A DNA stretch of 64,000 bases from Pelecanus crispus (GCF_030463565.1 NC_134643.1:124292309-124356308), one strand, 5' to 3'. Numbered from the stretch's first letter, positions 26,471-38,407 are shown. The notes: generated by a model not told the origin, from the sequence alone. Translations and numbers: made by a program.

Positions 26471-27541
26471 GCGCGCAGAGAAAATAAAAATCATAAAGAA
26501 AAGCAGCAGGCGGGGGGTTGTCTCCTTGCGCCGTGTTAGCTGTCCCCAGGCTCCGGCATGAGGGGCGGCGAAGGGGCGGCCTACGTCCTCTCGCCCCGGG
26601 CACCACGACCCGGCTTCCCAAGGGATCCCGCAGCCTCCAAACGCAATGCCGTCCCGACGGACGGTGGTTTTGGGTGAACGCCATGGTTCGGCGTCGTGGT
26701 GAGGGGTCGTGGGACCCGCCCCGCAGCCCTGCGTCACGCGTGGCGCCATCTATGACGTGGATGCAACGCGGGGAACTGAACTCACCTTTCCACTGTAAGG
26801 ATCAGTTCGCTACCCCGTCAGCTGCGTTTGCCCTTGCTGCTGTGGGTGACAGCAAAGTATATATATGGCAGGCAAACCAGTGAGAGCCGAAGTATTCATT
26901 GCTTGTTTCCGTGCAGCAACAGGGAAGGATCTCACCTTCCTCAGAAACGGCGCCGCTCTGCCCCCCGACACTATTTCAGGGTCCATGGTATCCTAGAGGA
27001 GCAGGATCCCCTCCACGACAGAAACAGAGCAAGGCGCCAGTCACCAGGTCCCATACCTGTTCCAGGGTAGCCAGCAGAGTGCAAAAAGAGTGCATAAATG
27101 GATGCATTTGGTTTCAGCCGGTTCGTTGCGTCCACCGAACAAGAAAGATGACGGTCGGGGCTGGTCATTGAAGCCAGAGTGAAGAGCAGCCTGTTGGGGA
27201 ATAAAACTGTAGGATTTGCATGTGCCATGTGCGCTGCGAATGCAACTTGCCACTACAGAAGAGGCAACAGAGGTAACAAGGTATCCTTTACTCCTCTGCT
27301 ACATCTATGCGCAGAAGTTATTAAATAATTTCTATATTTTATATGGAAGGTAGTCACAACATTGAGCTCTGTGAAAAGAACACATATATCAGTCTGATCC
27401 TAGCAGATACTTAGTGGGTGAGTGAAAAAAGAAGGAAAACAAAGGCAAGAGGAAAAATGCAAGAAGGCTAGAAGAAAGAAGCTGATGCCAACATGTAGTT
27501 GATGGATACATGACAACCACTTCCTGAACAGGGCATGAAGC

Positions 27542-27619
27542 AACATTCTTTTTTACTATTCTGAACTCAAGGCCTTGTATGTGCTTGGAAATTTACTCAA
27601 ATAGGTAGTCTAAAAGAAC
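27542..27619 (+). repeat. Diverged direct repeat, copy A
   Basis: This copy of about 78 bp resembles 28542-28621. Shared blocks include 'tcaaggccttgtatg', 'ggaaatttact' and 'aaataggta'. Similarity stops sharply on both sides. The family was not recognised. Confidence 0.75.
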
Positions 27620-28541
27620 AATTTCCTAAATGGATCTCCAGCAACAACACCCTGGCATTGTAGATAAACAAAGAACAAATTGGCCCCACACATTTTGGAG
27701 CTGTCATCAACATGAAAAAAATGCCACCAGTACTATGACAGACATGTTTACTTCTTTAAGTCTGCACCCACAGCAGAAGTTTATCCAAAATGGTTGGAAT
27801 CACTGACATAATTTTGATTGCCACGGTGCATGGCAGAAACAGGTGACAGTTTCCATTGGAGGGTCAAATAATTTAAATAATTCTCCTTCTCCATCTCAAG
27901 CTTAAGAAATACCAGCCTTGTGCTGCTGCTATATCCTCTACATACTCTACAGAGAGAGGAACAAAGTCTCCAGAGGTCCTAACTTGGCATTATACACTGC
28001 TCCTTTGTGTGACTTTTATCTTATACAGGAAGTCCAAATAACTTACCCTGGCACATCAAAAGAAAGAAAACAAGCAAAGTATACAACCTCAAAAGAAAGC
28101 TCTTAACTTTGGAATTCACTTTCTCTGTAATAGTTCAACAGCACATGCATTGCTGACCTTCAGAGCACACCACAAAGCACAACTGTTTATATAACCTTTG
28201 CATGATGAGGAACATGCTTTGCTAAATCCTGTAGTGGCATTGAATGCAGTCAACTATATTATGATCCTTTCTGGTTTTAAGGTTCCCTTACCCTGGAAAT
28301 GTTTATGAGTGAATGAGAAAACTGAATCAAAACTTGATGATGCAAGGGAATCTAAAACAGAACAATATACAGGCAAAACCAGTCACCATTTTAAGACAAG
28401 TTTCTACATATGTTGGCACATTCTCAATTAGAATAATTTGAAGCCATAAAGTTGCTGTAGGTTTTCTGGCTTCTATTACAGTGTAGCTTAGACTTAATCA
28501 TGACAAGCTCAGATTAAAAGGTTAAGAATTGTAGCTTGGCA

Positions 28542-28621
28542 AACATTCTTTTTTTATTATTGTGAAGTCAAGGCCTTGTATGCACCAGGAAATTTACTAA
28601 AATAGGTATTCTAAAAAAAAC
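28542..28621 (+). repeat. Diverged direct repeat, copy B
   Basis: This is the second copy of the repeat at 27542-27619, in the same orientation and exactly 1 kb downstream, with roughly four fifths of positions identical by eye. It could be a local duplication or two insertions of an unnamed repeat. Confidence 0.75.
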
Positions 28622-31600
28622 TATGTTAATCAGTTCCTCCTCACAGGACGGTGGAAGGAAGCCTTGGAAAGAAACAGTGAGTAATATTAGCCCTCAGACT
28701 TCTTGGAACACTTGCGTTTTTGTCACAGAGGAAAGATTACAGAAAGATGCTGTAAGATGGTGAACACATACACACAAAATTGTTTAAAGAGAATTTGAAA
28801 AACCCTGAAGAAAGTGAATAGGCTAAAATTAGAATTTCTGCCCGCCAGCTTGGAGAATCTGCCCACCCCCCCAATGGGAGAGAAAGGCCAGCTTCAGTCT
28901 AGGGGGGGTAAATCTGCCTTAGCTCTTCAAACAGTCCGTGTGGGAAGGCTCCCAAAAGAGGCCACTCAGAAGAGGGAGCCAACTCTACCATGCTTTTCCA
29001 ACAATTTCTCTTTGAGGAGCTGTGCATGCTATTAGTGGCTAAAAATGCTTATGTGACGTTGTTTAATACCAGATATTATTCAAAACTATAAATGCTGTCA
29101 AGCTATCCTGTTTCCTTGACTATACCAACTGATACTGAACACTTTCTTCTTACAAATGTGCATTTGTACAAATGTGTACATTTTGCATGATAAAACTGAG
29201 TAGAACAAGTTTCCCAGAAAGATAAAAAATCTCTTCCAATTAACACAAAATAAGTATCTTATGGCTCATCTCTCTGTAATAATCAAATCTGTCAAAGTTA
29301 TTCTCAGGTAGTATCAGAAGTCTGAAAAATACTCCTGGCTTCTGGGAAAAACGGATGAGCATCTGTAACAGAATCAGTGTTTTCTGATTCTGTGAAGTGT
29401 TCTTCACCAAATAGAGCACCTTATACTAAAATTAAGTGCATTGCAAAAAGTAATATAGTTCTTAAAATTAGACAGCTATGACTGGCCTAAGTGCCTTTTT
29501 TTTTTTTTTTAAAGAAACTAGAGATCATACACTATTACAGCTGCTTATATTTTACTGGAATAAACCATTTTCCACAGATCTACAACCTGATTTTAGCTAA
29601 TAATTTCCATGAAAATACCAGTTAAGGTTATGTGCTTTAATTAATTAGTACAATAATGCAATATTTACTTACATTTTTTCTACAGTGTTACATGTGATTA
29701 TATTTGATTACATTATAGCTTCATTAATAAAATTATATTTTCAATAGTTTTGTAATAAATTTGGTCTTGCAGGGCTTTATGAACAGATCTACTTGATGGT
29801 AAGTTTTCATTTTCTGGAGAGCTATACTTAAGTAGTTTCAGCTTTGGTGCTGCACTAATGTCCATGTTGGCAGATTCTATCCTGAGTTATAAATCGATTA
29901 TCCTCACATATGGATCTGATTGCAAGATCAGGACCATAGACATCAACTGTGTAATGCACACTTCCCTTTCAACTATCAAATTAAATTAGGTCTAAATAAA
30001 ACTAAGCTGATGAAACTATATATGTGTATTTAAGACTGTAATTCAGCAAGATATTTAATTACAATTTAGGTTACTTAAGAAGTTTGCCATTTTTTCTCAG
30101 GAACCATGCTGCTATTTAATATATAGTTTGCTATTTGAATATTATTCACTATATTCTTCATTCTAATAATTGCATTGATTTTGATACATAAATGTTTAAA
30201 GTTATGAGACTGTGCACATATTTTCTTGGACCGTGCATATATTTTCTTCTTTGAGATACAGTATTATTTACTTAGTTACAAATTTAAATATATTTAAATA
30301 AAATATTTAAATAAATATTACACAGCATTTAAACATGGGAGGGAGCAGATTTAGACTGTGAATCCTCTATTGCATATTGTCAGTGCTTCCCAGAACAGCA
30401 TTTTGTGGCTTTGGCCTTTGACTTTAAACCATGTCTATTTGTCACAGCAAGAAGGGATGTTTTAAAGGTCAGGCAAAATTTATGTAAGAATTGGACCTCA
30501 ACAAATTGAATCCTGGAAACTGTTACTGAAGACTACTTCAAAAACATCAGAACCTGTGTTACGGCTATGACTTTTGGCAGTCTTAGGAGCCCCAAGTAGC
30601 TAACACAACCATACAACTTGCATCGATGTCGGAAAAGCAGTCTGACTTTCAAATCTGACCTAGGCTCCTCCCTGTTGGAAGAACGACATTTAAATTTAAG
30701 CAAAATCAGTAGAACGTACAAAAGCCTACTCATGCAAAGGTATAGATACAATGTTTTCCAATGCAGAACAATTTCAGGGGAAAATGATGTCTCCAGTGGT
30801 CTTTATCTGTGAGTCCAGCTCCTTCTTGCGGACTGCACACGTGCTACCTCCAGCTGGATCATACCTGGAAAAAGAACCACAAGGCTTACCTCAGAGGGAT
30901 CTGACTCTCACAGAGAATTTTCAGTGTCCTCTCAAACTGACTGTTTTGATGGTTTCTTCAGCTAAGTCAGCTAGAAGGGACCTGATTGATGCCAAATAAT
31001 CAATGGACACTCCTTGTTCAGTAAACGAAATTTATTTTCCTCTGTCTGGGAAGAAAGTTCTCAGTAGAAACCAATTATATTTGGGAGCTGAATCTGTTTC
31101 CTTTGATGTCAATGTGTAAACCTCACTGGTGGAAAGAGAATTCAGCTTTAGGTGCTGATAATCCTCTTACATCTCTGCAGTGGTTGAGAAATAAAGGAAA
31201 CAAAGTGAACTGTGGCAATGAACCACACCAATGAAAATCAGATAATGTCACCAACCTGGTAATAAATTGTTCTTGTACAATGTAACAACACGCAATGAGT
31301 AATGCATGCTGCGGAGGAAAACAATGAGGAGAAAGCTTGGAAAAGGTCTGTTTCTACTGAATCTTTGTAGGCTTAAAGCATATATTGCATACTTTGAAAT
31401 GAAAGATTCCTCAAAGCAATGGCATTCATGACCCTTATTCTTTGATAGACAAAGTAACTTTTCTTGGCATAAGCTTTCTTCTTCATCCATCCAATAGCAA
31501 TTGAATTAAAGGAACATCTCTATAGTCTTGAGAAAGTCACTAGGCCTGTCTTTAAATCCTCTCACCTTCGCTGATTTTTGGTATCTTTTTCTCTTTTAAA

Positions 31601-31990
31601 GTTAGGACATGGAAAAGACTTCAGTCATTTAAAAAATTATTTTACTAAATGTAAATTCTCTTTGAGCCTCTGTTACACTTTTTTAGGACAGGACGCTGAT
31701 GAGTTTTCCCAAGACGTGCAAAACGAGTATTTACATCGTCTATTTCATATAGAGCAAATACGGAGTTTGTAAAAGAACGACAGAAACCTAAAGGGCGTGG
31801 ATTATTTCCCGTGTGATTTGCTAACCAAACTTAACAAAAAGCCTCTGTTTCCCTAGCAGTGCTCTCCCCAGGACAGCCTGCCAAGGTGAGCGCCCTATCT
31901 GTGAACTGTTTGGGGGAGTCAAAAGAAATCTCATTAAGGACCTTTCCCTCCTTTTACCTGGGGCCGTGTTTGTTTTAGGTAAGTATTCCT

Positions 31991-32068
31991 TGGCAGTCAG
32001 GATAAAGGAGGGGCTGAGAGGCCCCGGCGAGCGCCCAGCCTGCCACAGGCTGTAGAGCATCCAATGCC
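31991..32068 (+). promoter_or_regulatory. RIPPLY3: RIPPLY3 5' flank and probable 5' UTR
   Basis: GC content and CpG density rise abruptly at about 32.0 kb and fall after the first exon, forming a small island at the gene start. An A/T-rich GATAAAG motif lies near 32,002. The start codon has a good context (gccATGG). The transcription start itself cannot be fixed. Confidence 0.5.
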
Positions 32069-32187
32069 ATGGAGGGTGCAGCCGCAGGTGTCCCGCTCCG
32101 GGCTGCAGCGGGTGGCATCTGCCACCGCTCCCCGCGTGCCCGGCGGCAGCAGCAGCACCCGCCCCGGCCGAGGGAGCGCCCGGAGAG
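32069..32187 (+). CDS. RIPPLY3: RIPPLY3 coding exon 1
   Basis: The exon starts MEGAAAGVPLRAAAGG, similar to the human MEPEAAAG start, and runs 39 codons plus two bases to a GTAAGG donor. The frame is GC-rich and Arg/Gln/Pro-rich. The start was chosen for its strong context and because phase 2 fits the WRPW exon. Confidence 0.85.
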
Positions 32188-33139
32188 GTAAGGCAGGAGC
32201 AGGGAGACTTTTTTTCGGCAGCCTTCCTTTCAAAACTCTGACCGTAAGTATCATTTGAATGTAATGATTTCGGCAATGAATAGACAACAACAAAAAAAAA
32301 ACAATTTCCAACTTCAGAAGCAAAGGGCAAAATATGCCTCTGGCAACAGTTCACTTGGAACAGGTATTTTATTTGTTTTGCCAACATTTTATCCTTTTCA
32401 GTCAAATATTTCAGAGCTTACTTATAAACGGAAGTAAATGAAAATTAAGGCTGTGATAACTGATTTATTATTTTTTTAAGTTTATTTACCTTTCATATCT
32501 GAAAGCACTTTTCCATTTGCCCAACTGTATGGATCTGTTACACAGCAGCAGAGATGGAAAGTACTGTTACAAAGAGCATCCATAATTCTAGCCCCCCGCA
32601 CCAAAAAAAGAGGCAGAGGTAGCATCCACTACTGCATATGCAGCATCCACTACTGCATATGCTCTCTTAAGCTAATTAAATCAGATTGTCTGTGTCAGTG
32701 TAGTGCTGGAGTTGCTGACTCAATAAATAACCAGCCACTCACTGACAACGTGGAATCTGTATTTAGACATAATGTCAGGGAGGGAGGGTTACTTTTTATT
32801 TTGTAGCAGTGCTGCATAAATAAAATTATTTCAGTATTAATTACATCATCATTTGGAGTTCAATGCAGTCACTTTGAGCTGTGAAATCTTAAAGGGAAAT
32901 GACACCTTAGTTAAAAAAATATGCAAACCATTGTCTAGTTTGTTTAATCAGGTTGCAGCCGGAAGACAGACTAATATTGCCATAGAAATCAGATTTACCA
33001 AAACAAAGTGCGTTGAAAAGAAAAAAAAAATCATGTTGTTTCAAAAGATACCAGCAGAATCTAACAAAAGGAGCTGTACTGTACGGATATTACCACAAAG
33101 AATTAACTGTGGGAGCGCTATTCTATCTTAATCTTTCAG
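32188..33139 (+). other. RIPPLY3: RIPPLY3 intron 1
   Basis: This 952-bp intron contains the perfect 21-bp tandem duplication at 32621-32662, followed by an AT-rich stretch with a homeodomain-like TAATTA core near 32,672. It could hold regulatory sites (inference). Confidence 0.8.
32621..32662 (+). repeat. Perfect 2 x 21-bp tandem duplication
   Basis: The unit agcatccactactgcatat plus gc occurs twice without a difference (32621-32641, 32642-32662). Each unit ends in the palindrome gcatatgc. The perfect identity suggests a recent duplication. Confidence 0.92.
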
Positions 33140-33209
33140 CAGCCCTGCTTTATGGAGGCCCTGGATGCTCACAGCAAGAGATGGTGAGATGACAGAGAAT
33201 CAACAAATG
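33140..33209 (+). CDS. RIPPLY3: RIPPLY3 coding exon 2 (WRPW motif exon)
   Basis: This 70-bp exon follows a CTTTCAG acceptor and reads SSPALWRPWMLTARDGEM, then TENQQM. This parallels human ESPAPWRPWIQTPGDAEL. WRPW binds Groucho/TLE. Two ATG|GTGAGA donors lie 26 bases apart; only the second (33210) restores phase 0 for exon 3. Confidence 0.88.
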
Positions 33210-36200
33210 GTGAGACTCAATTCTGGAGAAAATAATCCTTCTAGAAAACAGGTGCAGAAATTAAACGATTTGAACACAGGAAGTGAGGCTTGGTCATCTG
33301 TTCATTTGTTCTTTCAAGCCTTTCTTCAGTATTAAAAAATATGGTTCAAATTACAGCCTTCTGTACACGATAATGGTAAGAGGATCTCCGATTTTGTATC
33401 GGATATAGAATCATTATCAGTTCTTAAAGAGCTGCAGAAAGCACTGCTTACTCAAAAAAACCTTTATTTTAGCAGCAGTTTTTATTTGCTTAATTATAAA
33501 AATAAGAATATCCTCAGTTTGATATTTCCAGGCCTAGTCTGTATGTGATATTTTGTACATAGGGGGAGTTTGAGTGAAAATGACTTTAAGATGAAATTTA
33601 AAAAACATACTTTCAGGTGCACAATTTTAATGGTTGATATTTGGGAGGGATGTTGCTATAGCTAAACTGGCTAGGAAATCAATGGAAAACAGGATTTTAA
33701 AGTAGCTCTTACTGCAAGTGCCTTTGAAAGGCACCGTGATTATTAGTTTTACTTACTCAAAGAGGAAGATTTGTCAGGCTCAAAGAACAAAAATAGAGAG
33801 AGATTGAAGCATATTCAGCATAGGTCCCGATGCTGCAAACTTTAAAAAAAGTATTGAAATGGGCTACTCCCATGCTTAGTTTTAAGCACCTGCATAAGGT
33901 TTTGCAGCATCTGACCCACAGTTACATCTTCAACTTTTTACCAAAGGCTCAGCAGTTAAGACAACAACTCTCCTTAGCGCAAGTCTTTAAAGACTCACAA
34001 TTTCTACTATATTCAAGGACGTGCAACACCTTTTTACCTTGTACTTTTTGTCTGCTGAAGATGGAGGTTTTAACTGTACAGATCTGAGGGAGCGCCACAT
34101 TCCTCCCGGCAGGCGCCTTGGGAAAGCCTGCAGGAGAACATCCTTCCCAGCAGCGTTCCAAGCTTTGCCAGAGGCACCTGTAAATTTGCTAAGGATGAGA
34201 GGAGTCTTAACTCTTGTGAGAGTACATGCTTGCAGCGATGATTTCAAGAAACTAGGGTTTCTGAAATCAGGACGTTGTGATTTATTACTGAGGTTACGTT
34301 TTTGTAGAAAATCTTATTCAACCAGCTGAAAAGTTTTAATCCACACTTGGCCTTCTGCCCACTTGTGTGAGAAAAACAAACCATATATGAGGTTTTCCAC
34401 AGTCATGCTAACAGCCTGGCATTGTTTAGAGCCAAGTATAACTGAAACTGTTGGTTTAATTTTTTTAACATTTCTCCTTCCTGCCAGAAGCTTCTCAGAT
34501 CCTTCTCATCCATACCTTATGGCCCATGCACGCTGCTTCAGCATCCAAGATGCCTCTGTAGCTTGGGACCTAATGAGGGCTGAAGAAGGGCTTTAGGAGC
34601 CCTTTCATAGGCTTTTTAACAGGGTCACAACAACTGAGGAAAGATCCTTGGATACTTTGTGGGGTGCATAGGTGGGAAGAGGTGCTCATTAATGCATACC
34701 TATATCCCACAGCTGTGGAAGGCAAGAGGTATCTTCTTCAGCAAAGTTACTGAGGTTTCTAGCAGAAGGCTTTCCAAGATGGGTTGAGCACAATGTTTTT
34801 GCTAGGTAGTTGCATGCTGGCTACTTCTATTTTCTGTAATGTATACACACAAATGCCACTGCTTTACAGATCGGTAGACACTCCAAACACTGGAGGGTGA
34901 AGCAAATAAAAGTTTCAATATCCTCTGTGTAATTAAAAAAGATGTTTGGGAATATACATGTAAGAATCTAACCTGAGAAATTGAAAGATGCAGAGCAAAT
35001 CACTAAAAACCAAAAGTACTGGTAAAAAAATTTAAACTAATAATTTTACCTCTATTGCGAAGAACGTGTGTTACAATATACCCTATAGTTACCTATACAT
35101 AATATACTTTTCCTTATATAAAAAGTAACACTTCTCCTACTACATAAACTCAAATACATCATTATTTACGCCTGAAGAAAAGCCATGAAAAGTAGTTTAA
35201 AGTTGCTGTTGCATATCTACAACATAATACAAATTAACCCTGAACATTTTCTGCTGTATACAAAAAACTGAGTTAGGTTTTGCAATTAATTGGCTTTTAT
35301 CAGAATTGCTTTTCAGAAATGCTGTATTACAGTCTGAAAAAAAAAAGCATATAATGTGTGTTTAGTCAAGACATATTGCTACATATGTAATTATTAAAAA
35401 CCAATATGTATTCCAAAAAGAAGACAGTAGAAAATACAGGTTAATAAAAATAAAAAAGACTATTTTAATTTTAATGTAAATATGAAAGGAGAAAAATAAC
35501 ATATGGTACTTAACATAGATATTATGATCACATCTACAATGTTCAGCCAGATCAGGAGTCCATTTTACGAGGTACTGTGAGAACAAAGTAAATGAGTCTC
35601 CTGATTAAACACAAAAAAAAAAAAATCAACAAAACCCTAACAGACTAAAGACAAATCATTTTGGCTACAAGACAAACACGTGGGTACGAGAGAAATAGGC
35701 CAACGTAAAAGGTAGAGAGAGAATTCTACAGGACCCCTTCCTCAGTCCATGGCCCAAGGGCTTTTTGGGGCCCACCAAAATATCCATGCTGAAACCTACT
35801 TCCTCAGAAAGATAGATGAATTGCTCTCACAGTGGCAAAAGTCATCCTTGTCTGTTTGTAGCTGAGTAGACAGTTTCTAGCTTCTGTTCACTACAAGTTC
35901 TAGTACAGCAAAGCTAAACCTTCCTATTTTATGCACCATCAAGTTTATAGCAATAGGAGGAAAAAAGAAGTCTTCTTGTTTTAAGATATGGAAGAGAATA
36001 CATGCCTACAAGATGAAGTGATAGGGCTCGGTGACTTTGGGAGATGCTTTCAGGTTTACATTTCAGGTTTATAGTCCTAATAGAGTTTAGTAACGTTAAC
36101 ATTTGCAAATTATTGGGTTTTATTGTCACCTTAATTTGAAGGAATTTATTCTGTGCTAAATTTAATTTTGATATTTGAAATATATTTTTGCTACCTACTC

Positions 36201-36729
36201 TGTTGTATAAAAAATGCTTGCTTTTTTTAATTGCTGATTGCGTAGAAATATGAGATGCCAGTTGTCTCTTGATTTTACTGTTTGGACTCTTAACGTGCTC
36301 GTGTGATCTCTGATTACAATTAAGCCTGCTGACCTGAACGTTCCAACTCCAAACTACTGGTTAGTGTAAAGAGGTATTTTATAAAACCCTAACCTCCCAA
36401 TCCTTTAAACTGTCTGAAAATCCTTTTTTCTTCCAGTCACTGAACTTCAATTTGGTAATGTTATTAGCTCACCAGTCGCTAGAGATATTCCATAAGAACT
36501 TAAGCAAAATGTACAACTTCATGGCTTTATGGCTTATAAAATGTACAAGTTCAAATGCTTTGTTAAATGTGCAACTATTGGAAGGCTCTGAAGTACACTT
36601 AAGAGTAAAACAACAAGCAGCACAGCAAAAAAAGCAACACTGCTGTAGAATTTTACAGTTACCTGTAGAAGAAAAAAGTGAAATCTTCATTTTTAGCCTA
36701 TTCTAAACAATAAATATGTCTCTTTACAG
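33210..36729 (+). other. RIPPLY3: RIPPLY3 intron 2
   Basis: This 3.52-kb intron is AT-rich. It holds the palindromic repeat fossil at 33,823-33,917. Open frames near 34.0-34.6 kb match no family. No other exon was supported. Confidence 0.8.
33823..33917. mobile_element. Small palindromic MITE-like DNA-transposon fossil
   Basis: Terminal inverted repeats are visible: gatgctgcaaac at 33829-33840 and gttttgcagcatc at 33899-33911. A central part reads gggctactcccatgctta and then ttttaagcacctgcataag. This arrangement resembles an old palindromic repeat in reptile and bird genomes whose consensus has tgcaaac ends and a gggactactcacatgctta core. I know it by sequence rather than name. It is non-autonomous and strongly decayed. 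Confidence 0.6.
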
Positions 36730-36797
36730 TCAGAACTGGATGGTCAACTAATAAATTTTACATCAAAAGGAGCCCTGGGGTTTCAACATCCAGTGAG
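36730..36797 (+). CDS. RIPPLY3: RIPPLY3 coding exon 3
   Basis: This 68-bp exon follows a TTTACAG acceptor and ends at a GTGAGT donor. It encodes SELDGQLINF then TSKGALGFQHPVR, the first half of the Ripply homology region (human GSKGAFGFQHPVR). It starts in phase 0 and ends two bases into the Arg codon. Confidence 0.94.
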
Positions 36798-38037
36798 GTG
36801 AGTTAAATCCTGTCACTTGATACAGGAAAAGTGACACCTTCTAAGGCAAGACTTATTCCTTCTCGGGAGAAGTATCAGTTTGTCTCTGGAGTATCTCTTT
36901 TTAGTGATGCAGTTTAACTACTCACCAGACTCCATCGATTTTTATCCCTGCACAAGGAAAGATGCTCAGGCTGAACAGAACCTGAAACAATATGCTAATA
37001 ACAAAAATCAGCAAAAAGTAATCTTAAAGGAAACAATGTTCTTCTGCCTCATCTAATTTATATTTACATTTATTAATATGATAACAAGCCCACAAAGCCC
37101 AAATAATTAATGTGAACAGCTGCTAATGGAATGTGACTTGTTACAGATCTGCGTCAAGCTTGCTTAAATTTACTCTTATTAAAAGTTGAACTCCAGGTGC
37201 AGCTTTTCCTGTGTTTGGGGGATTTATAAGGGTTTTCACCAACATTTGGATTCTTTAAGGCTTAATGATGTAGAAACTGCTGATTTGGACTTTTCATTTA
37301 GAGGAGGAAAATTAATGGAATATCCCTCTTCTTTACAATCACTTGTTTTTATAAAAGTTGTAGAAGCTTAAATTCTGTGTGACCTTTATCACTGTCAAAT
37401 TTAATTGAAAACTGGCCAAAGGGGAACAAAGAGGAAGCGGTGTGCATACATATGCACACAAAAAACAATACATATGTGTATAGACCCTGTAAGTTTTGCT
37501 TTAGTGGGAAAGCTGGTGAAAACCTGAAATGTAAATTAACACATTTATGATTTCCACACAAAACAATATGAATATTGAAATAAATCTCTCTCAGTGTACA
37601 CCTCCTCCTCCACCTGGAGACAATAAACCCGCTAAGATCAACCTCTGTGCAACAGGCCACCCACCCCAATCTTAACCTGGTGTCTTAATCTGAATCCCAG
37701 AACATTGCTCAAACTTCTCCCAGTTGCACAGGACACTTCCATTCTGAACTGTGCTAAAAACCAAACCAAACCAACTCATGCACGTGTCATTGCCCTAGCA
37801 ACACTTTGTCAGGGTGGGACCTTAGATAAATCCAATACAAAATATGCCCAGAGCAACTGAGGTAACTTAAAATCAACAGTACCTTTTAGTTAACAACTTT
37901 TATTTTAAAAGACAAGGAACCCTAGGATTTTTCTCTCTCCAAAGAAAGATAAAAATAGGTTTTAATACTCAAGCGAGCTTAGCTGGGAAAGTGTCACATA
38001 GTTTTACTTTTTCTCTTAAAATATGTTTTCTTATCAG
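36798..38037 (+). other. RIPPLY3: RIPPLY3 intron 3
   Basis: This 1.24-kb AT-rich intron contains no recognised element. A frame at 37349-37669 minus is unsupported. Confidence 0.8.
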
Positions 38038-38221
38038 ACTTTATTTGCCCAAGTCCAAATCCCAAAAGTTTCTTAATAACATCGGAGAGAAGGTGCTGGC
38101 AAGTTTTCCAGTACAAGCTACAATTCACTTCTACAATGATGATGCCGACTCTGAGGAAGATGAAGAAGAAATCAGTTCACCTAATAACAAACAGTGGTCA
38201 GCCTTGACAAACACAAAATAA
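38038..38221 (+). CDS. RIPPLY3: RIPPLY3 coding exon 4 (terminal)
   Basis: The exon completes the split Arg codon and encodes [14 protein letters not shown], then [19 protein letters not shown], the core Ripply domain that contacts T-box proteins. A Glu/Asp-rich run follows, and the protein ends SALTNTK with a TAA stop at 38219-38221. Confidence 0.96.
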
Positions 38222-38401
38222 AAATTAAAAAAATCAAGAGATAAAAAAAGAACTGTCAGAAACATGTGGACAAACATCTGACTGAACAAAGAAATACATC
38301 AAAGCTCATATGAAAACTATTTATAACTATCTTACCAAGAAGAATGAGTCAATGCAGCTGGAAACTAAGAGGAAATACTTTTGTGTTTTGAGAGACTTTT
38401 A

Positions 38402-38407
38402 AATAAA
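38402..38407 (+). terminator. RIPPLY3: Candidate RIPPLY3 polyadenylation signal (AATAAA)
   Basis: This is a canonical AATAAA about 180 bases after the stop. No clear GT-rich element follows, so a more distal site is possible. Confidence 0.35.

Larger units (their letters stand above)
25640..26760 (-). promoter_or_regulatory. HLCS: CpG-island promoter of HLCS
   Basis: This is a GC- and CpG-dense block around and upstream of the HLCS first coding exon. Visible elements are an array of GC boxes in CCCCG pentamers (26241-26272), an inverted CCAAT box (ATTGG at 26323-26327) and a TTTTAAA element (26360-26366). A small tandem repeat with CTTTGAA cores lies at 26430-26470. The transcription start is not fixed by sequence; it probably lies between about 26.2 and 26.4 kb. 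Long open frames on both strands here are GC artefacts. Confidence 0.8.
26761..31990. other. HLCS-RIPPLY3 intergenic region
   Basis: This 5.2-kb stretch lies between the HLCS promoter and the RIPPLY3 start. It is AT-rich after 27.3 kb and holds the repeat pair at 27.54 and 28.54 kb and AT-rich simple sequence near 30,280-30,320. Open frames such as 26518-26883 extend out of the CpG island and match no family. No gene was seen. Confidence 0.75.
32069..38221 (+). other. RIPPLY3: RIPPLY3 gene, complete coding region (transcriptional corepressor)
   Basis: RIPPLY3 (DSCR6) is a nuclear corepressor that binds T-box factors such as TBX1 and recruits Groucho/TLE; it acts in pharyngeal and placodal development. 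Four coding exons (32069-32187, 33140-33209, 36730-36797, 38038-38221) join in frame to give 146 residues, against about 190 in human. Visible features are a basic Arg/Gln/Pro-rich N-terminus, the WRPW Groucho-binding tetrapeptide at residues 45-48, and the Ripply homology region (about residues 79-121: GFQHPVRLYLP to [12 protein letters not shown]). An acidic stretch and a short tail end the protein. The mammalian C-terminal extension is absent. The gene lies between HLCS and PIGP, as in human. It is likely a tightly regulated developmental gene with small exons and conserved phases. Confidence 0.95.

Noticed and set aside
25478-26749. Many long open frames on both strands around the HLCS first exon
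   Set aside because: High GC removes stop codons; only the frame ending at the 25950 donor joins the conserved HLCS exons.
33184-33189. Upstream GTGAGA as the main donor of RIPPLY3 exon 2
   Set aside because: It would break the frame into the clearly conserved GFQHPVR exon; the second donor fits. Kept only as a possible alternative.
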